DNA of 8,525 nucleotides from Anoxynatronum sp033549305 (GCA_033549305.1 JAWSUV010000123.1:1-8525); one strand, 5' to 3'; shown: positions 1-7,608, counted from the stretch's first letter. The notes: a model not told the origin generated them from the letters alone. Numbers and translations are program-made.

Positions 1-2466
1 GTGATCGTCGGCCGCGCCCTGCCGGATGTGCGGGACGGCTTTAAACCGGTTCACCGGCGGATTCTGTATGCCATGAATGAATTGGGCATGTGGCCGGATA
101 AACCTTACAAGAAATCCGCCAGGATTGTGGGTGACGTTTTAGGAAAGTACCATCCCCACGGTGACAGTGCTGTGTATTATGCCATGGTGCGCATGGCACA
201 GGACTTTTCCATCCGCATGCCTTTGGTGGACGGACACGGCAACTTTGGGTCGGTGGACGGTGACAGCCCGGCGGCCATGCGTTACACGGAGGCCCGTTTG
301 GCGAAAATTGCCATGGAAATGCTCCGGGACATCGGCAAGGAGACCGTTGACTTTATTCCCAACTATGATGATAATCTCCAGGAGCCCGTCGTATTGCCCA
401 GCCGCTTTCCCAACCTGCTGGTTAACGGATCGAGCGGGATTGCCGTTGGTATGGCCACCTCCATCCCGCCGCACAATCTGGGAGAGGTGATTGACGGGGC
501 CATTCTTATGCTGGAGGACCCGGATGTTTCAATGGAATCCATTCTGGGCGCAATCCAGGGGCCCGATTTTCCAACGGGAGCCACCATTCTGGGCCGGGCG
601 GGGATGCTGTCCGCCTATCGCACCGGCCGGGGCCGGGTGCGGGTGCGGGCGAAAGCGGAAATTGAGCAGATGCCCAACGGCAAATCCCAGATTATCGTAA
701 CGGAGCTGCCGTACCAGGTGAACAAAGCCCGTCTCATTGAAAAAATTGCCCACCAGGTTCGGGACAAAAAACTGGACGGCATCACCGACCTGCGGGACGA
801 ATCCGACCGGACCGGCATGCGCATTGTCATTGAACTGCGCCGTGACGTGAGTGCCAATGTGGTGCTGAACAGGCTCTACAAGCATTCCCAGATGGAAGAC
901 ACCTTCAGCATCATCATGCTGGCCCTGGTGGACGGACAGCCCAAGGTGCTGAACCTGAGAGAAATGCTTCATCACTACCTGGAACACCAGAAAGAAATTA
1001 TCATTCGCCGCACCCGGTATGATCTTGCCAGGGCGGAAGAAAAAGCCCATATCCTGGAAGGGCTGCGTATTGCGCTGGACCATTTGGATGAAGTCATTGC
1101 ACTCATCCGCGGATCCCGGACAGGCGCCGAAGCCAAAGAAGGGCTTATGAACCGGTTCAATCTCTCCGACCGTCAGTCCCAGGCCATTCTGGACATGCGT
1201 CTCCAGCGCTTGACCGGTCTGGAACGGGATAAAATCATTTCAGAATACGAAGAAACCCTGAAACTGATTGAGCAGTTGCGGGCGATACTGGCCAGCGAAC
1301 ACCTGGTACGGGAGATCATACGGGAGGAACTGCTGGAAATCAAGGAAAAATACAACAACCCGCGACGCACAGACATCGAAGAAGATGTGAACGAAATGAA
1401 CATGGAAGACTACATTGAAGAAGAAGATGTGGTCATCACCATGACCCATTTTGGTTACTGCAAACGGGTGCCGGTGAGCATGTATAAAAGCCAGCGGCGC
1501 GGCGGCAAGGGCATCAGCGCCCTCAGTACCAGAGAAGAAGACTTTGTGGAACGGATCATTATCACCTCCACCCATGATGCCCTTCTGTTCTTCACCAATA
1601 AAGGGAAAGCTTATAAACTCAACGTCTATGAAATCCCCGAAGGCAAACGACAGGCTCGGGGAACAGCCATCGTGAACCTGATACAGCTGGATCCGGAAGA
1701 AAAAATCACAGCGACCATTCCGGTGAGCAAGCAGTGTGAGCTGAAATATCTGCTGATGGCGACGGAAAAAGGCCTGATTAAGAAAACACAGCTGTGTCAT
1801 TTTGAAAACACCCGTAAAAATGGGCTGATTGCCATTACCCTGAAAGAAGGGGATGAACTGATCAGCGTGCGCCAATCCGACCCGGGGCATCATGTGATGC
1901 TCACAACGGCCCGGGGCATTGGTATCCGGTTTGAAGCAGATGAACTGCGCGAAACCGGCCGCACCTCCATGGGTGTTAGAGGCATCCGTCTGGCGAAGCA
2001 AGACCGGGTCGTCACCATGGAAGTCTTTGATCCGGAACAGCCGGCAGATTTGCTGGTGGTCAGCGAAAAAGGGTACGGTAAACGTACCGCTGCCGGCCAT
2101 TACCGGGTTCAGTCCCGGGGAGGCAAAGGTCTCTACACCTATTCTTATGCTAAGGAGACCGGGGAGCTGGTTGGTGCCCGGATCACCACCGATGACGATG
2201 AGCTGCTGCTCATCAACCAGGACGGCAGTATCATCCGCCTGGCGGTGGAAACCATTTCGCGGGTGGGACGCAAAACCAAGGGGGTTCGCCTCATGCGCAC
2301 CGATGACCAGCACTGGATCATCTCGATGGCACTGGTCCCTCACCGGGAAGAGGAAGAAGCGGAGGAAACCATCGGCGAAGAAGTGGATGAGGCGGCGGAA
2401 GAAAGCCCGCAAACCAGTGAATCGGCTGACGGTATTGAGCAGGATTCCGACGTTGAGAAGGAGTAG
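1..2466 (+). CDS. gyrA: DNA gyrase subunit A, 5'-truncated by the window edge
   Basis: Breakage-reunion subunit of the GyrA2B2 topoisomerase, which introduces negative supercoils using ATP. The first visible residues (VIVGRALPDVRDG) align with E. coli GyrA from Val28, so the opening GTG is an internal valine codon and about 27 codons lie upstream. Visible residue n corresponds to E. coli n+27 through the N-terminal domain. The catalytic tyrosine in AAMRYTE is residue 95 (E. coli Tyr122). The quinolone-determining region is at about residues 40-80, with Ser56 (E. coli Ser83) and an unusual Tyr60 (E. coli Asp87). The GyrA box QRRGGKG at 498-504 separates gyrase from topoisomerase IV and opens the DNA-wrapping beta-pinwheel; a related QSRGGKG motif recurs near residue 705. 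Residues 781-821 form an acidic tail. The gene ends at TAG 2464-2466 with no obvious intrinsic terminator after it. Identity is secure. Confidence 0.98.
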   Translation: MIVGRALPDVRDGFKPVHRRILYAMNELGMWPDKPYKKSARIVGDVLGKYHPHGDSAVYYAMVRMAQDFSIRMPLVDGHGNFGSVDGDSPAAMRYTEARLAKIAMEMLRDIGKETVDFIPNYDDNLQEPVVLPSRFPNLLVNGSSGIAVGMATSIPPHNLGEVIDGAILMLEDPDVSMESILGAIQGPDFPTGATILGRAGMLSAYRTGRGRVRVRAKAEIEQMPNGKSQIIVTELPYQVNKARLIEKIAHQVRDKKLDGITDLRDESDRTGMRIVIELRRDVSANVVLNRLYKHSQMEDTFSIIMLALVDGQPKVLNLREMLHHYLEHQKEIIIRRTRYDLARAEEKAHILEGLRIALDHLDEVIALIRGSRTGAEAKEGLMNRFNLSDRQSQAILDMRLQRLTGLERDKIISEYEETLKLIEQLRAILASEHLVREIIREELLEIKEKYNNPRRTDIEEDVNEMNMEDYIEEEDVVITMTHFGYCKRVPVSMYKSQRRGGKGISALSTREEDFVERIIITSTHDALLFFTNKGKAYKLNVYEIPEGKRQARGTAIVNLIQLDPEEKITATIPVSKQCELKYLLMATEKGLIKKTQLCHFENTRKNGLIAITLKEGDELISVRQSDPGHHVMLTTARGIGIRFEADELRETGRTSMGVRGIRLAKQDRVVTMEVFDPEQPADLLVVSEKGYGKRTAAGHYRVQSRGGKGLYTYSYAKETGELVGARITTDDDELLLINQDGSIIRLAVETISRVGRKTKGVRLMRTDDQHWIISMALVPHREEEEAEETIGEEVDEAAEESPQTSESADGIEQDSDVEKE

Positions 2467-2541
2467 CTGAAGCAGGAGGTAAGAGAGGTTATTCAAAAAA
2501 CGACAAATTGCAATGGCTATGTAGTGAAAAGCAACCGAATC

Positions 2542-2550
2542 TGTTATAAT
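2542..2550 (+). promoter_or_regulatory. Probable extended -10 promoter of the rsbV-rsbW-sigB operon
   Basis: TGTTATAAT contains a perfect TATAAT hexamer at 2545-2550 preceded by the TGn extension typical of housekeeping sigma-A promoters. At 17-bp spacing the -35 position (2522-2527) reads TAGTGA, only three of six matches to TTGACA, so the extended -10 would have to carry recognition. The implied start near 2557 gives a leader of roughly 45 bases before the GTG start of the first gene. It lies in the 136-base gap after gyrA, so the operon can be transcribed independently, although read-through from gyrA is also possible. Confidence 0.6.
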
Positions 2551-2602
2551 AGATGAACACACATTATACGCAGTCAAAAATCACGACGGAGGAGGGAGTA
2601 CA

Positions 2603-2944
2603 GTGGCACTGAAAATCCAGAAAACATATAGCGAGGAAGAGCAGCTATGGGTCCTTGTCGTGGAGGGTGAAGTGGATCTGCACACCGCCGGGAATCTAAA
2701 AAAGACAGTCGCCGATATGCTGGAAGAAAAAACAGGATCCATACGGGTGATTGGTGATGGGCTGGAATACATCGACAGTACTGGATTGAGTGTTTTTATC
2801 GGCGCCATCAAGAAGCTGCAGAAGGAAAACCATCACATCATTGTCACCAATATTAAACCCAGCATAAAAAAATTATTAAACATTACAGGATTGGATAAAA
2901 TGATAACAGTGGAAAATGAATCATCAATCCAAACAAGAAGGTGA
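2603..2944 (+). CDS. rsbV: Anti-sigma factor antagonist (STAS domain), RsbV-like
   Basis: Cytoplasmic anti-anti-sigma factor of a partner-switching module. In its unphosphorylated form the family binds the RsbW kinase and frees the sigma factor. The protein is 113 residues, normal for RsbV/SpoIIAA, and is a single STAS domain. GEVDLHTA at 22-29 is the first strand-turn-helix, and IDSTGLSVFIGA at 57-68 is the signature loop, with Ser59 at the position phosphorylated in B. subtilis RsbV (Ser56) and SpoIIAA (Ser58). Thr60 is next to it. The ITGLDKMI segment near the end is also typical. The GTG start at 2603 has a strong Shine-Dalgarno run, GGAGGAGGG (2588-2596), six bases upstream. The next gene's likely start is 38 bases after the stop. 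RsbV is preferred over SpoIIAA because the downstream kinase and sigma factor resemble RsbW and sigma-B more; orthology is inferred. Confidence 0.88.
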   Translation: MALKIQKTYSEEEQLWVLVVEGEVDLHTAGNLKKTVADMLEEKTGSIRVIGDGLEYIDSTGLSVFIGAIKKLQKENHHIIVTNIKPSIKKLLNITGLDKMITVENESSIQTRR

Positions 2945-2967
2945 TCCCTGTCGTGAGACCATTGATG

Positions 2968-2973
2968 AAGGAG
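2968..2973 (+). promoter_or_regulatory. Ribosome binding site that fixes the rsbW start
   Basis: AAGGAG lies nine bases before ATG 2983. The upstream in-frame candidates, GTG 2941 (overlapping the rsbV stop as GTGA) and ATG 2965, have no comparable Shine-Dalgarno sequence. The protein from 2983 also matches the usual N-terminal length of RsbW. Confidence 0.75.
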
Positions 2974-2982
2974 TTCAGTACG

Positions 2983-3411
2983 ATGAACGAAAAATCCAGC
3001 CCGGAAATGATCGAACTGTCGATCCCCCACCGCTCTGAGTATGTCAGCATGATCCGGCTGACAGTTGCGTCGATTGCCAGCCGCATGGGGTTTGACATCG
3101 AAGAAATCGAGGATATGAAAGTGGCTTTGTCCGAAGCCTGCTCCAATGCCATTTTACATGGCGGATGCGGAGAAGAAGAAAATTTCCTGGTGCAGTTTAT
3201 CCGGGAGCAAAAACGGCTGGTGATTTCCGTTTCCGACTTCGGGAAAGGATACTGCGTCCAATCGCTGCAAGAACCCAACGCGGAAGAACTGAATGAAGGA
3301 GGGTTGGGAATTTTTATCATTAAGTCGTTGATGGATGACGTGAAAATCAAATCCGGCAGCAGCCAGGGTACGTCCATCACCATGATAAAAAACCTGAGGG
3401 AGGATGCCTGA
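2983..3411 (+). CDS. rsbW: Anti-sigma factor serine kinase (GHKL ATPase), RsbW-like
   Basis: Cytoplasmic anti-sigma factor and protein-serine kinase. The family binds its sigma factor and blocks RNA polymerase association, and uses ATP to phosphorylate the STAS antagonist. From ATG 2983 it is 142 residues, within the RsbW/SpoIIAB range. The N-terminal stretch EYVSMIRLTVASIASRMGF (19-37) closely resembles B. subtilis RsbW. GHKL motifs are present in order: N box in EDMKVALSEACSNAILHG (43-60) with Glu51 and Asn55, G1-like DFGKGY (85-90), and G2-like EGGLGIFIIKSLMD (105-118). The frame stays open back to GTG 2941, but the better ribosome binding site supports 2983. Its stop TGA (3409-3411) overlaps the sigma factor ATG by one base, which suggests translational coupling and balanced synthesis of kinase and target. 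SpoIIAB is the alternative name; RsbW fits better. Confidence 0.88.
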   Translation: MNEKSSPEMIELSIPHRSEYVSMIRLTVASIASRMGFDIEEIEDMKVALSEACSNAILHGGCGEEENFLVQFIREQKRLVISVSDFGKGYCVQSLQEPNAEELNEGGLGIFIIKSLMDDVKIKSGSSQGTSITMIKNLREDA

Positions 3412-4217
3412 TGAGCAAATCAACAACCAACAAAAATGATCCATCAGATCCGTCCCGCCAGCTCACCCTGGAATTGTTAAGTGATAAAGAGCTCTTTTTG
3501 GTTTACCAGAAGAACCGGGATGTGAAAATTCGGAATGAACTGGTGAAACGCTATCTCTTTATCGCAGAAATTCTTTCCCGTAAATACATTAACAAGGGCA
3601 TTGAATACGAAGACATCTACCAGGTTGCGTCCCTTGGGCTTATTTTTGCCATTGAGCGCTTTGACGTGGACCGGGGATACGAATTTTCCAGTTTTGCCAC
3701 TCCGACGATCATCGGCGAAATCAAAAAATACTTCCGGGACAAAGGCTGGTCCATCCGCGTTCCGCGCCGGATCCAGGAACTGTCAAAGAAAATCAATACG
3801 ACCAAAAGCATTTTACAGCAGGAGCTGCAGCGCACCCCGAAAATTCGGGACATCGCGGATTATCTCCACTGCTCGGAAGAAGAAATCATTGAAGCCATGG
3901 AAGCCAACCAGGTGTATACGCCTAAATCCCTGGACCTGACCTATGACAACGAAGGGGAAGACAAGGACATTCAGTTCATGGATCTGATCGGTGAAACGGA
4001 CAAAATGTTTGACTTTATTGAGAACCGTGATTTTATTCTTCAGGCGATGGAAAAACTGAACCAGGTGGAACGGAAAGTCCTGAAAGACCGGTTTTTTGAC
4101 AACCAGACACAGATGCAGGTAGCCATGTCGCTGAACGTGTCGCAGATGACGGTTTCACGGATGGAAAAGAAAATCATTGAAAAATTTAAGAAAGAATTCA
4201 AAAAAACCATGCAGTAA
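3411..4217 (+). CDS. sigB: RNA polymerase sigma factor, sigma-B/sigma-F family
   Basis: Alternative sigma-70-family factor of 268 residues, a typical size for the group. Region 2 spans about 42-112: EDIYQVASLGLIFAIERFD (67-85) is the core-polymerase-binding helix and FSSFATPTIIGEIKKYFRD (92-110) leads into the -10 recognition part. RDKGWSIRVPRRIQEL (109-124) resembles sigma-B (RDKTWSVHVPRRIKEL in B. subtilis) more than sigma-F (RDDGTVKVSRSLKEL). Region 3 covers about 121-195. Region 4 covers about 210-262, with a helix-turn-helix around QVAMSLNVSQMTVSRMEKK (236-254). ATG 3411 overlaps the rsbW stop and has GGGAGG (3398-3403) seven bases upstream. The context predicts control by the two preceding proteins. 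The regulon cannot be read here: general stress is the usual sigma-B role, but a sporulation-type role is not formally excluded. Confidence 0.9.
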   Translation: MSKSTTNKNDPSDPSRQLTLELLSDKELFLVYQKNRDVKIRNELVKRYLFIAEILSRKYINKGIEYEDIYQVASLGLIFAIERFDVDRGYEFSSFATPTIIGEIKKYFRDKGWSIRVPRRIQELSKKINTTKSILQQELQRTPKIRDIADYLHCSEEEIIEAMEANQVYTPKSLDLTYDNEGEDKDIQFMDLIGETDKMFDFIENRDFILQAMEKLNQVERKVLKDRFFDNQTQMQVAMSLNVSQMTVSRMEKKIIEKFKKEFKKTMQ

Positions 4218-4218
4218 C

Positions 4219-4253
4219 ACGGCACCCGAACACACGCAGGTGCCGTTTCGATT
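4219..4253 (+). terminator. Probable intrinsic terminator of the sigB operon
   Basis: ACGGCACC (4219-4226) and GGTGCCGT (4239-4246) form an 8-bp perfect stem with a 12-base loop, starting two bases after the sigma factor stop. The following run is T-rich but interrupted (TTCGATTTT), so termination may be incomplete. Confidence 0.7.
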
Positions 4254-4429
4254 TTCAGCGTGCAGGAATGAGGCAAGGAATACAAGCCGGGTTTAGTGGA
4301 AAAACGATCGGATCATCCCTTCCGTTCAAGTGGGAAAAGAAACAAAGGAAGGATTTTTTCGTAGAAATAGGATGCATACCGGGAAGCAATCAACCATCGA
4401 AACCTGTAAGAAGGAAGGGAGAGACTGAC
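4254..4429 (+). other. Gap between the sigB operon and the UPF0182 gene
   Basis: The frame of the following gene is open through this stretch from ATG 4268, but the 54 extra residues are polar, include no membrane segment and have no ribosome binding site at 4268. I therefore read it as a leader. Close to the TTG start at 4430 lies the purine-rich AGGAAGGGAGAG (4412-4423), which decides the start. I find no convincing -35/-10 pair. TAGAAA (4362-4367) and TAGGAT (4368-4373) are weak -10 candidates without a matching -35. Confidence 0.55.
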
Positions 4430-7240
4430 TTGAATCAAATTCGAAAAATAGTGGGCGGTGCGATCGCTGTCATCGTTATCGTTCTGTTGTTCCTCACACA
4501 GACAGTGCATTTTATTACTGAATACCAATGGTTCGCCGATCTGGGATATACCGGGGTATTTCTTACCCGGCTGCGTACCCAGCTGACCCTGGGGAGCCCG
4601 CTGTTCCTGGCGGCTTCCGCCCTGTTTTACCTGTATTTCAGGTTTCTGAAAACCAGGTACACCAAGCAGACCGCTGCGGTGCAACAGGGGCTGTCGGAAC
4701 AGCAGCTGAACCGCTGGCTGCTGCTGCCCGCAGGAATTCTGGGCCTGTACACCGCGATCAACATTGTCGGCAACTACTGGTGGCAGATCCTGCAGTTTAT
4801 GAACCAGGTGCCTTACGGCCTGACAGACCCGATTTTCAACCGGGATCTTTCCTTTTATTTTTTCACCTGGCCCCTGTTAATGGAAGGCCTTGGGTCAGTC
4901 ATTTCCATTTTGGTCATGGTGGCGCTGGTCACCTTTTTCTTTTACCTGTTCATGATGGCGGTGCGCCGCCCCACGCTGGTCCAGGTGGATGCGGAAGCCG
5001 ATCCCCGAAAAGACCTGATGAAGAAATTTCTGGCCTTTGCCACCCGGCAGCTGGTGGTACTGGGCGTACTCTTTTTTGCCATCCTGACAATCCGGTATCT
5101 GCTGAGCGTGTATGAACTGCTGTACTCGCCGCAGGGAGCTGTTTTTGGTGCCGGGTATACGGACATGGCCGTCGGCCTGCCCCTGTACCGGATCAAAGCA
5201 GTGGTCAGCCTGGCGGCAGCGGTGCTGCTGGCGGCGGGGTACAACCTGAAACGCTATAAGCTCATGGCTGTCGGTCCGGTGCTGCTTGTCCTGGTGACCG
5301 TGGTCGGAGGCATTGCCGGCGCAGGGGTGGAGCGGTTTGTGGTGGAACCCAATGTGCTGGCCAGGGAGACCCCCTACATCATGCGAAACATTGAGTATAC
5401 CCGGATTGCCTATGGACTGGATAACGTGATGGAAGTGGATTTTAACATCGATTACTCCCTGACCCGGGAAGACCTGGAAGCCAACCCGGAAACGGTGAAC
5501 AATATCAGGATCAACGATTACCGGCCAGCTTTGCTGAGCTACAACCAGCTGCAGGCCATCCGGCCGTATTACCAGTTCGCCGATGTGGACATCGACCGCT
5601 ATGTGATTGACGGAGATTACCGGCAGGTGTTTCTGGCCGCCAGGGAACTGAACATGAACCGGATCAGCGAATCCGCCAAAACCTGGCTGAACATGCACCT
5701 GAAGTACACCCATGGGTACGGGGCTGCGGTTTCTCCCGTCAATGCCGTCACTCCCCAGGGGCAGCCGGAGCTCTTTGTCCGGAACATTCCCCCGGTGAGC
5801 AGCACGGACCTGGTCATCACCCGGCCGGAAGTTTATTTTGGAGAGCTGACCAACCATTACATCGTGGTCAACACGGATGAAATGGAGTTTGACTATCCCA
5901 TGGGCGAAGACAACGCAGAAACCATGTATGAAGGAGCGGCGGGGATCCGCCTCAACGGGGTTAACCGGCTGCTGTATGCCATGCGGGAACGGAGCGCCCG
6001 GTTGTTTCTCTCCGGCAGTATTTCCGGTGAAAGCCGCATCATCTTTGACCGGAACATCATGACCCGGGTAAATAAAATTGCCCCCTTCCTCCTGTATGAC
6101 GAGGACCCCTACCTGGTGATTCATGACGGCAGGATGTTCTGGATCATTGACGCCTTTACCATTGAAAGCAACTTCCCCTACTCCACTCCCTACCTGAACA
6201 ACAGCTACAACAGCTCGCTGCGGGGAGAATACAATTACATGCGCAATTCCGTCAAGGTCGTCATCGACGCTTATGAGGGAGACGTCCAGTTTTACATCGC
6301 CGACGCGGCGGATCCGGTCATTCAGACCTACGCCAACATCTTCCCCGGGCTGTTCCAGCCGCTGGACAATATGCGCGAGGGGCTGCGCAGCCATATCCGT
6401 TATCCCCAGGAGATTTTTGACCTGCAAACCATTGTGTACGAGCGGTACCATATGGCGAATCCTTCCGTTTTCTACCTGGATGAGGACTTGTGGAACATCG
6501 CGCAGGAGCGGTATGCCGGCCAGGCCCAGAAGGTGGAATCCCAGTACATGATCTTTAAACTGCCGGGAGAGGGAAAGGAAGAATTTATCCTCTCCGTTCC
6601 CTACACACCCAACCGGCTGAACAACATGATCGCTATCCTGGCCGCCCGGAACGACGGGGAACATTACGGGGAACTGGTACTGTATCAGCTTCCCAAGGAC
6701 CAGAACATTTACGGCCCAATGCAGATCGAAGCCCGCATCGACCAGAACGAAGTCATTTCACAGAGCCTGACCCTGTGGGGCGAAGGGGGATCCACCGTCA
6801 TTCGGGGGAATCTTCTGGTGATTCCGATGAACGATTCTCTGCTTTACATTGAGCCCCTGTACATCCAGGCAACCAATTCCGACAGCCCGCCGGAGGTCAA
6901 ACAGGTAATTGCCGCCTTTGAGGACGATATTGTGATGGCGGATACCCTGGAAGCAGCCCTCACCCGTCTCTTTGGGGCAGGAACGCCTCAGGTGCCTGAA
7001 CCGGCTGATACGGATCCTGATCAGCCCCCCGGGGAAACGCCCGCGCCTGTCCGTCCACCGGTGGCACCACTGCCGGAAGACCTGGTGGATGCCACCGTGA
7101 CAGAACTGATTCAGGCAGCCAATGAAACTTTCAACACCGCCCAGGAAGCCTCCCGGGCCGGTGACTGGGCAGCCTACGGCGAAGCCCTGGAACAACTGGA
7201 AGCCATTTTGCAGCAGCTGGAGCAGCGATCGGGGCAGTAG
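4430..7240 (+). CDS. UPF0182 (COG1615) family multi-pass membrane protein, function unknown
   Basis: Large integral membrane protein of 936 residues from TTG 4430, matching the family's usual size of about 900-1000. About seven hydrophobic segments occupy the first third, near residues 7-29, 54-73, 96-115, 150-178, 207-225, 255-272 and 278-298. Family-type motifs are QWFADLGYTGVF (33-44), DPIFNRDLSFYFF (133-145), RFVVEPNVLARETPYI (302-317) and YTHGYG (426-431). The long C-terminal part should be one large soluble domain, probably extracytoplasmic. A proline- and acid-rich linker (about 856-884) leads to a helical end rich in Glu, Gln and Leu, which is common in the family. TTG is preferred because GGGAG lies eight bases upstream and the first membrane helix follows directly. 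An upstream ATG at 4268 would add 54 unconserved-looking residues. No biochemical role is established that I can name. The gene appears monocistronic, between a terminator and the serS promoter. Confidence 0.9.
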   Translation: MNQIRKIVGGAIAVIVIVLLFLTQTVHFITEYQWFADLGYTGVFLTRLRTQLTLGSPLFLAASALFYLYFRFLKTRYTKQTAAVQQGLSEQQLNRWLLLPAGILGLYTAINIVGNYWWQILQFMNQVPYGLTDPIFNRDLSFYFFTWPLLMEGLGSVISILVMVALVTFFFYLFMMAVRRPTLVQVDAEADPRKDLMKKFLAFATRQLVVLGVLFFAILTIRYLLSVYELLYSPQGAVFGAGYTDMAVGLPLYRIKAVVSLAAAVLLAAGYNLKRYKLMAVGPVLLVLVTVVGGIAGAGVERFVVEPNVLARETPYIMRNIEYTRIAYGLDNVMEVDFNIDYSLTREDLEANPETVNNIRINDYRPALLSYNQLQAIRPYYQFADVDIDRYVIDGDYRQVFLAARELNMNRISESAKTWLNMHLKYTHGYGAAVSPVNAVTPQGQPELFVRNIPPVSSTDLVITRPEVYFGELTNHYIVVNTDEMEFDYPMGEDNAETMYEGAAGIRLNGVNRLLYAMRERSARLFLSGSISGESRIIFDRNIMTRVNKIAPFLLYDEDPYLVIHDGRMFWIIDAFTIESNFPYSTPYLNNSYNSSLRGEYNYMRNSVKVVIDAYEGDVQFYIADAADPVIQTYANIFPGLFQPLDNMREGLRSHIRYPQEIFDLQTIVYERYHMANPSVFYLDEDLWNIAQERYAGQAQKVESQYMIFKLPGEGKEEFILSVPYTPNRLNNMIAILAARNDGEHYGELVLYQLPKDQNIYGPMQIEARIDQNEVISQSLTLWGEGGSTVIRGNLLVIPMNDSLLYIEPLYIQATNSDSPPEVKQVIAAFEDDIVMADTLEAALTRLFGAGTPQVPEPADTDPDQPPGETPAPVRPPVAPLPEDLVDATVTELIQAANETFNTAQEASRAGDWAAYGEALEQLEAILQQLEQRSGQ

Positions 7241-7268
7241 AAATATCATAAAAGGCATCAGACAGAGA

Positions 7269-7293
7269 CCCGGCTTTCGCGAGAACAGCCGGG
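7269..7293 (+). other. Hairpin after the UPF0182 gene, possible weak terminator
   Basis: CCCGGCT (7269-7275) and AGCCGGG (7287-7293) form a 7-bp GC-rich stem with an 11-base loop, 28 bases after the stop codon. A G-run follows rather than a T-tract, so it does not qualify as a standard intrinsic terminator. It may stabilise the 3' end or be chance. Confidence 0.35.
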
Positions 7294-7376
7294 GGGGTCG
7301 TCAAGGGCAGCTGAAATGAAAACTTTCTGAGAAGGAAGGTGACAGCAACGGGAGAGAAAAGCCGCGATCCAGGATG

Positions 7377-7405
7377 TTGCCAAGGCAGGAAAGCTGTGAT
7401 AGAAT
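7377..7405 (+). promoter_or_regulatory. Sigma-A-type promoter of the serS T-box transcript
   Basis: The -35 TTGCCA (7377-7382, five of six) and -10 TAGAAT (7400-7405, five of six) are separated by exactly 17 bp, and TGA before the -10 gives a TGn extension. Transcription should start near 7412, about 20 bases before the base of T-box Stem I. Serine tRNA synthetase expression would thus be independent of the UPF0182 gene. Confidence 0.85.
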
Positions 7406-7608
7406 ATGGTTCAGTCAATTGAATGAGCTGACAACAGTCAGGATGAACCCAGTAGGCAGCGCTTTCTTCTCCAGAGAGCCGGCGGCAGGTGCGAGCCGGT
7501 GAAAAAGACTGCTGAATCCAGTTCAGAACTGTTTGAAAAAACAGCGGAATGATCCCGCTGCCAAACCAGACCGGCCCGGACAGCCGTTATCCTGTTCATT
7601 GAGCGGAC

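Noticed and set aside
1..3. GTG at the first base as the gyrA start codon
   Set aside because: The reading frame aligns with GyrA from about residue 28 and the conserved N-terminal segment (including the ...YLDYAMS region) is missing, so this is an internal valine codon at a truncated edge.
2486..2520. Sigma-B-type promoter (AGGTT/GTTATT with GGCTAT) before rsbV, giving autoregulation
   Set aside because: GGCTAT is close to the GGGTAT -10, but the spacer to the nearest GTT-like -35 is about 21 bases against the expected 13-17.
2537..2540. Sigma-H promoter (GAAT core) before the operon, as in spoIIA of B. subtilis
   Set aside because: GAAT is present, but no AGGA-type -35 lies at the required spacing; the overlapping TGTTATAAT is a much better sigma-A match.
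1240..2577. Long minus-strand open frame (445 codons) opposite gyrA, and a similar 589-codon one opposite the UPF0182 gene (4895-6664)
   Set aside because: Both are antisense shadows of strongly recognised genes; their His/Phe/Gln-rich composition follows from the complement of the sense codons and no family is recognisable.
2941..2982. GTG 2941, overlapping the rsbV stop, or ATG 2965 as the rsbW start
   Set aside because: Neither has a good ribosome binding site, while ATG 2983 has AAGGAG nine bases upstream and gives the usual RsbW N-terminus.
4291..4316. Sigma-B promoter (GTTTAG -35) before the UPF0182 gene
   Set aside because: The -35 resembles GTTTAA, but the bases at the -10 position (GGATCA or GATCAT) match GGGTAT poorly.
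4268..4429. ATG 4268 as the start of the UPF0182 protein
   Set aside because: There is no Shine-Dalgarno sequence in front of it, and the extra 54 residues are polar and precede the expected N-terminal membrane helix; TTG 4430 has GGGAG eight bases upstream.
7339..7422. Small GTG-initiated ORF of about 27 codons just before the T-box
   Set aside because: It overlaps the well-formed serS promoter, its purine run abuts the start with no spacing, and it resembles no known peptide.
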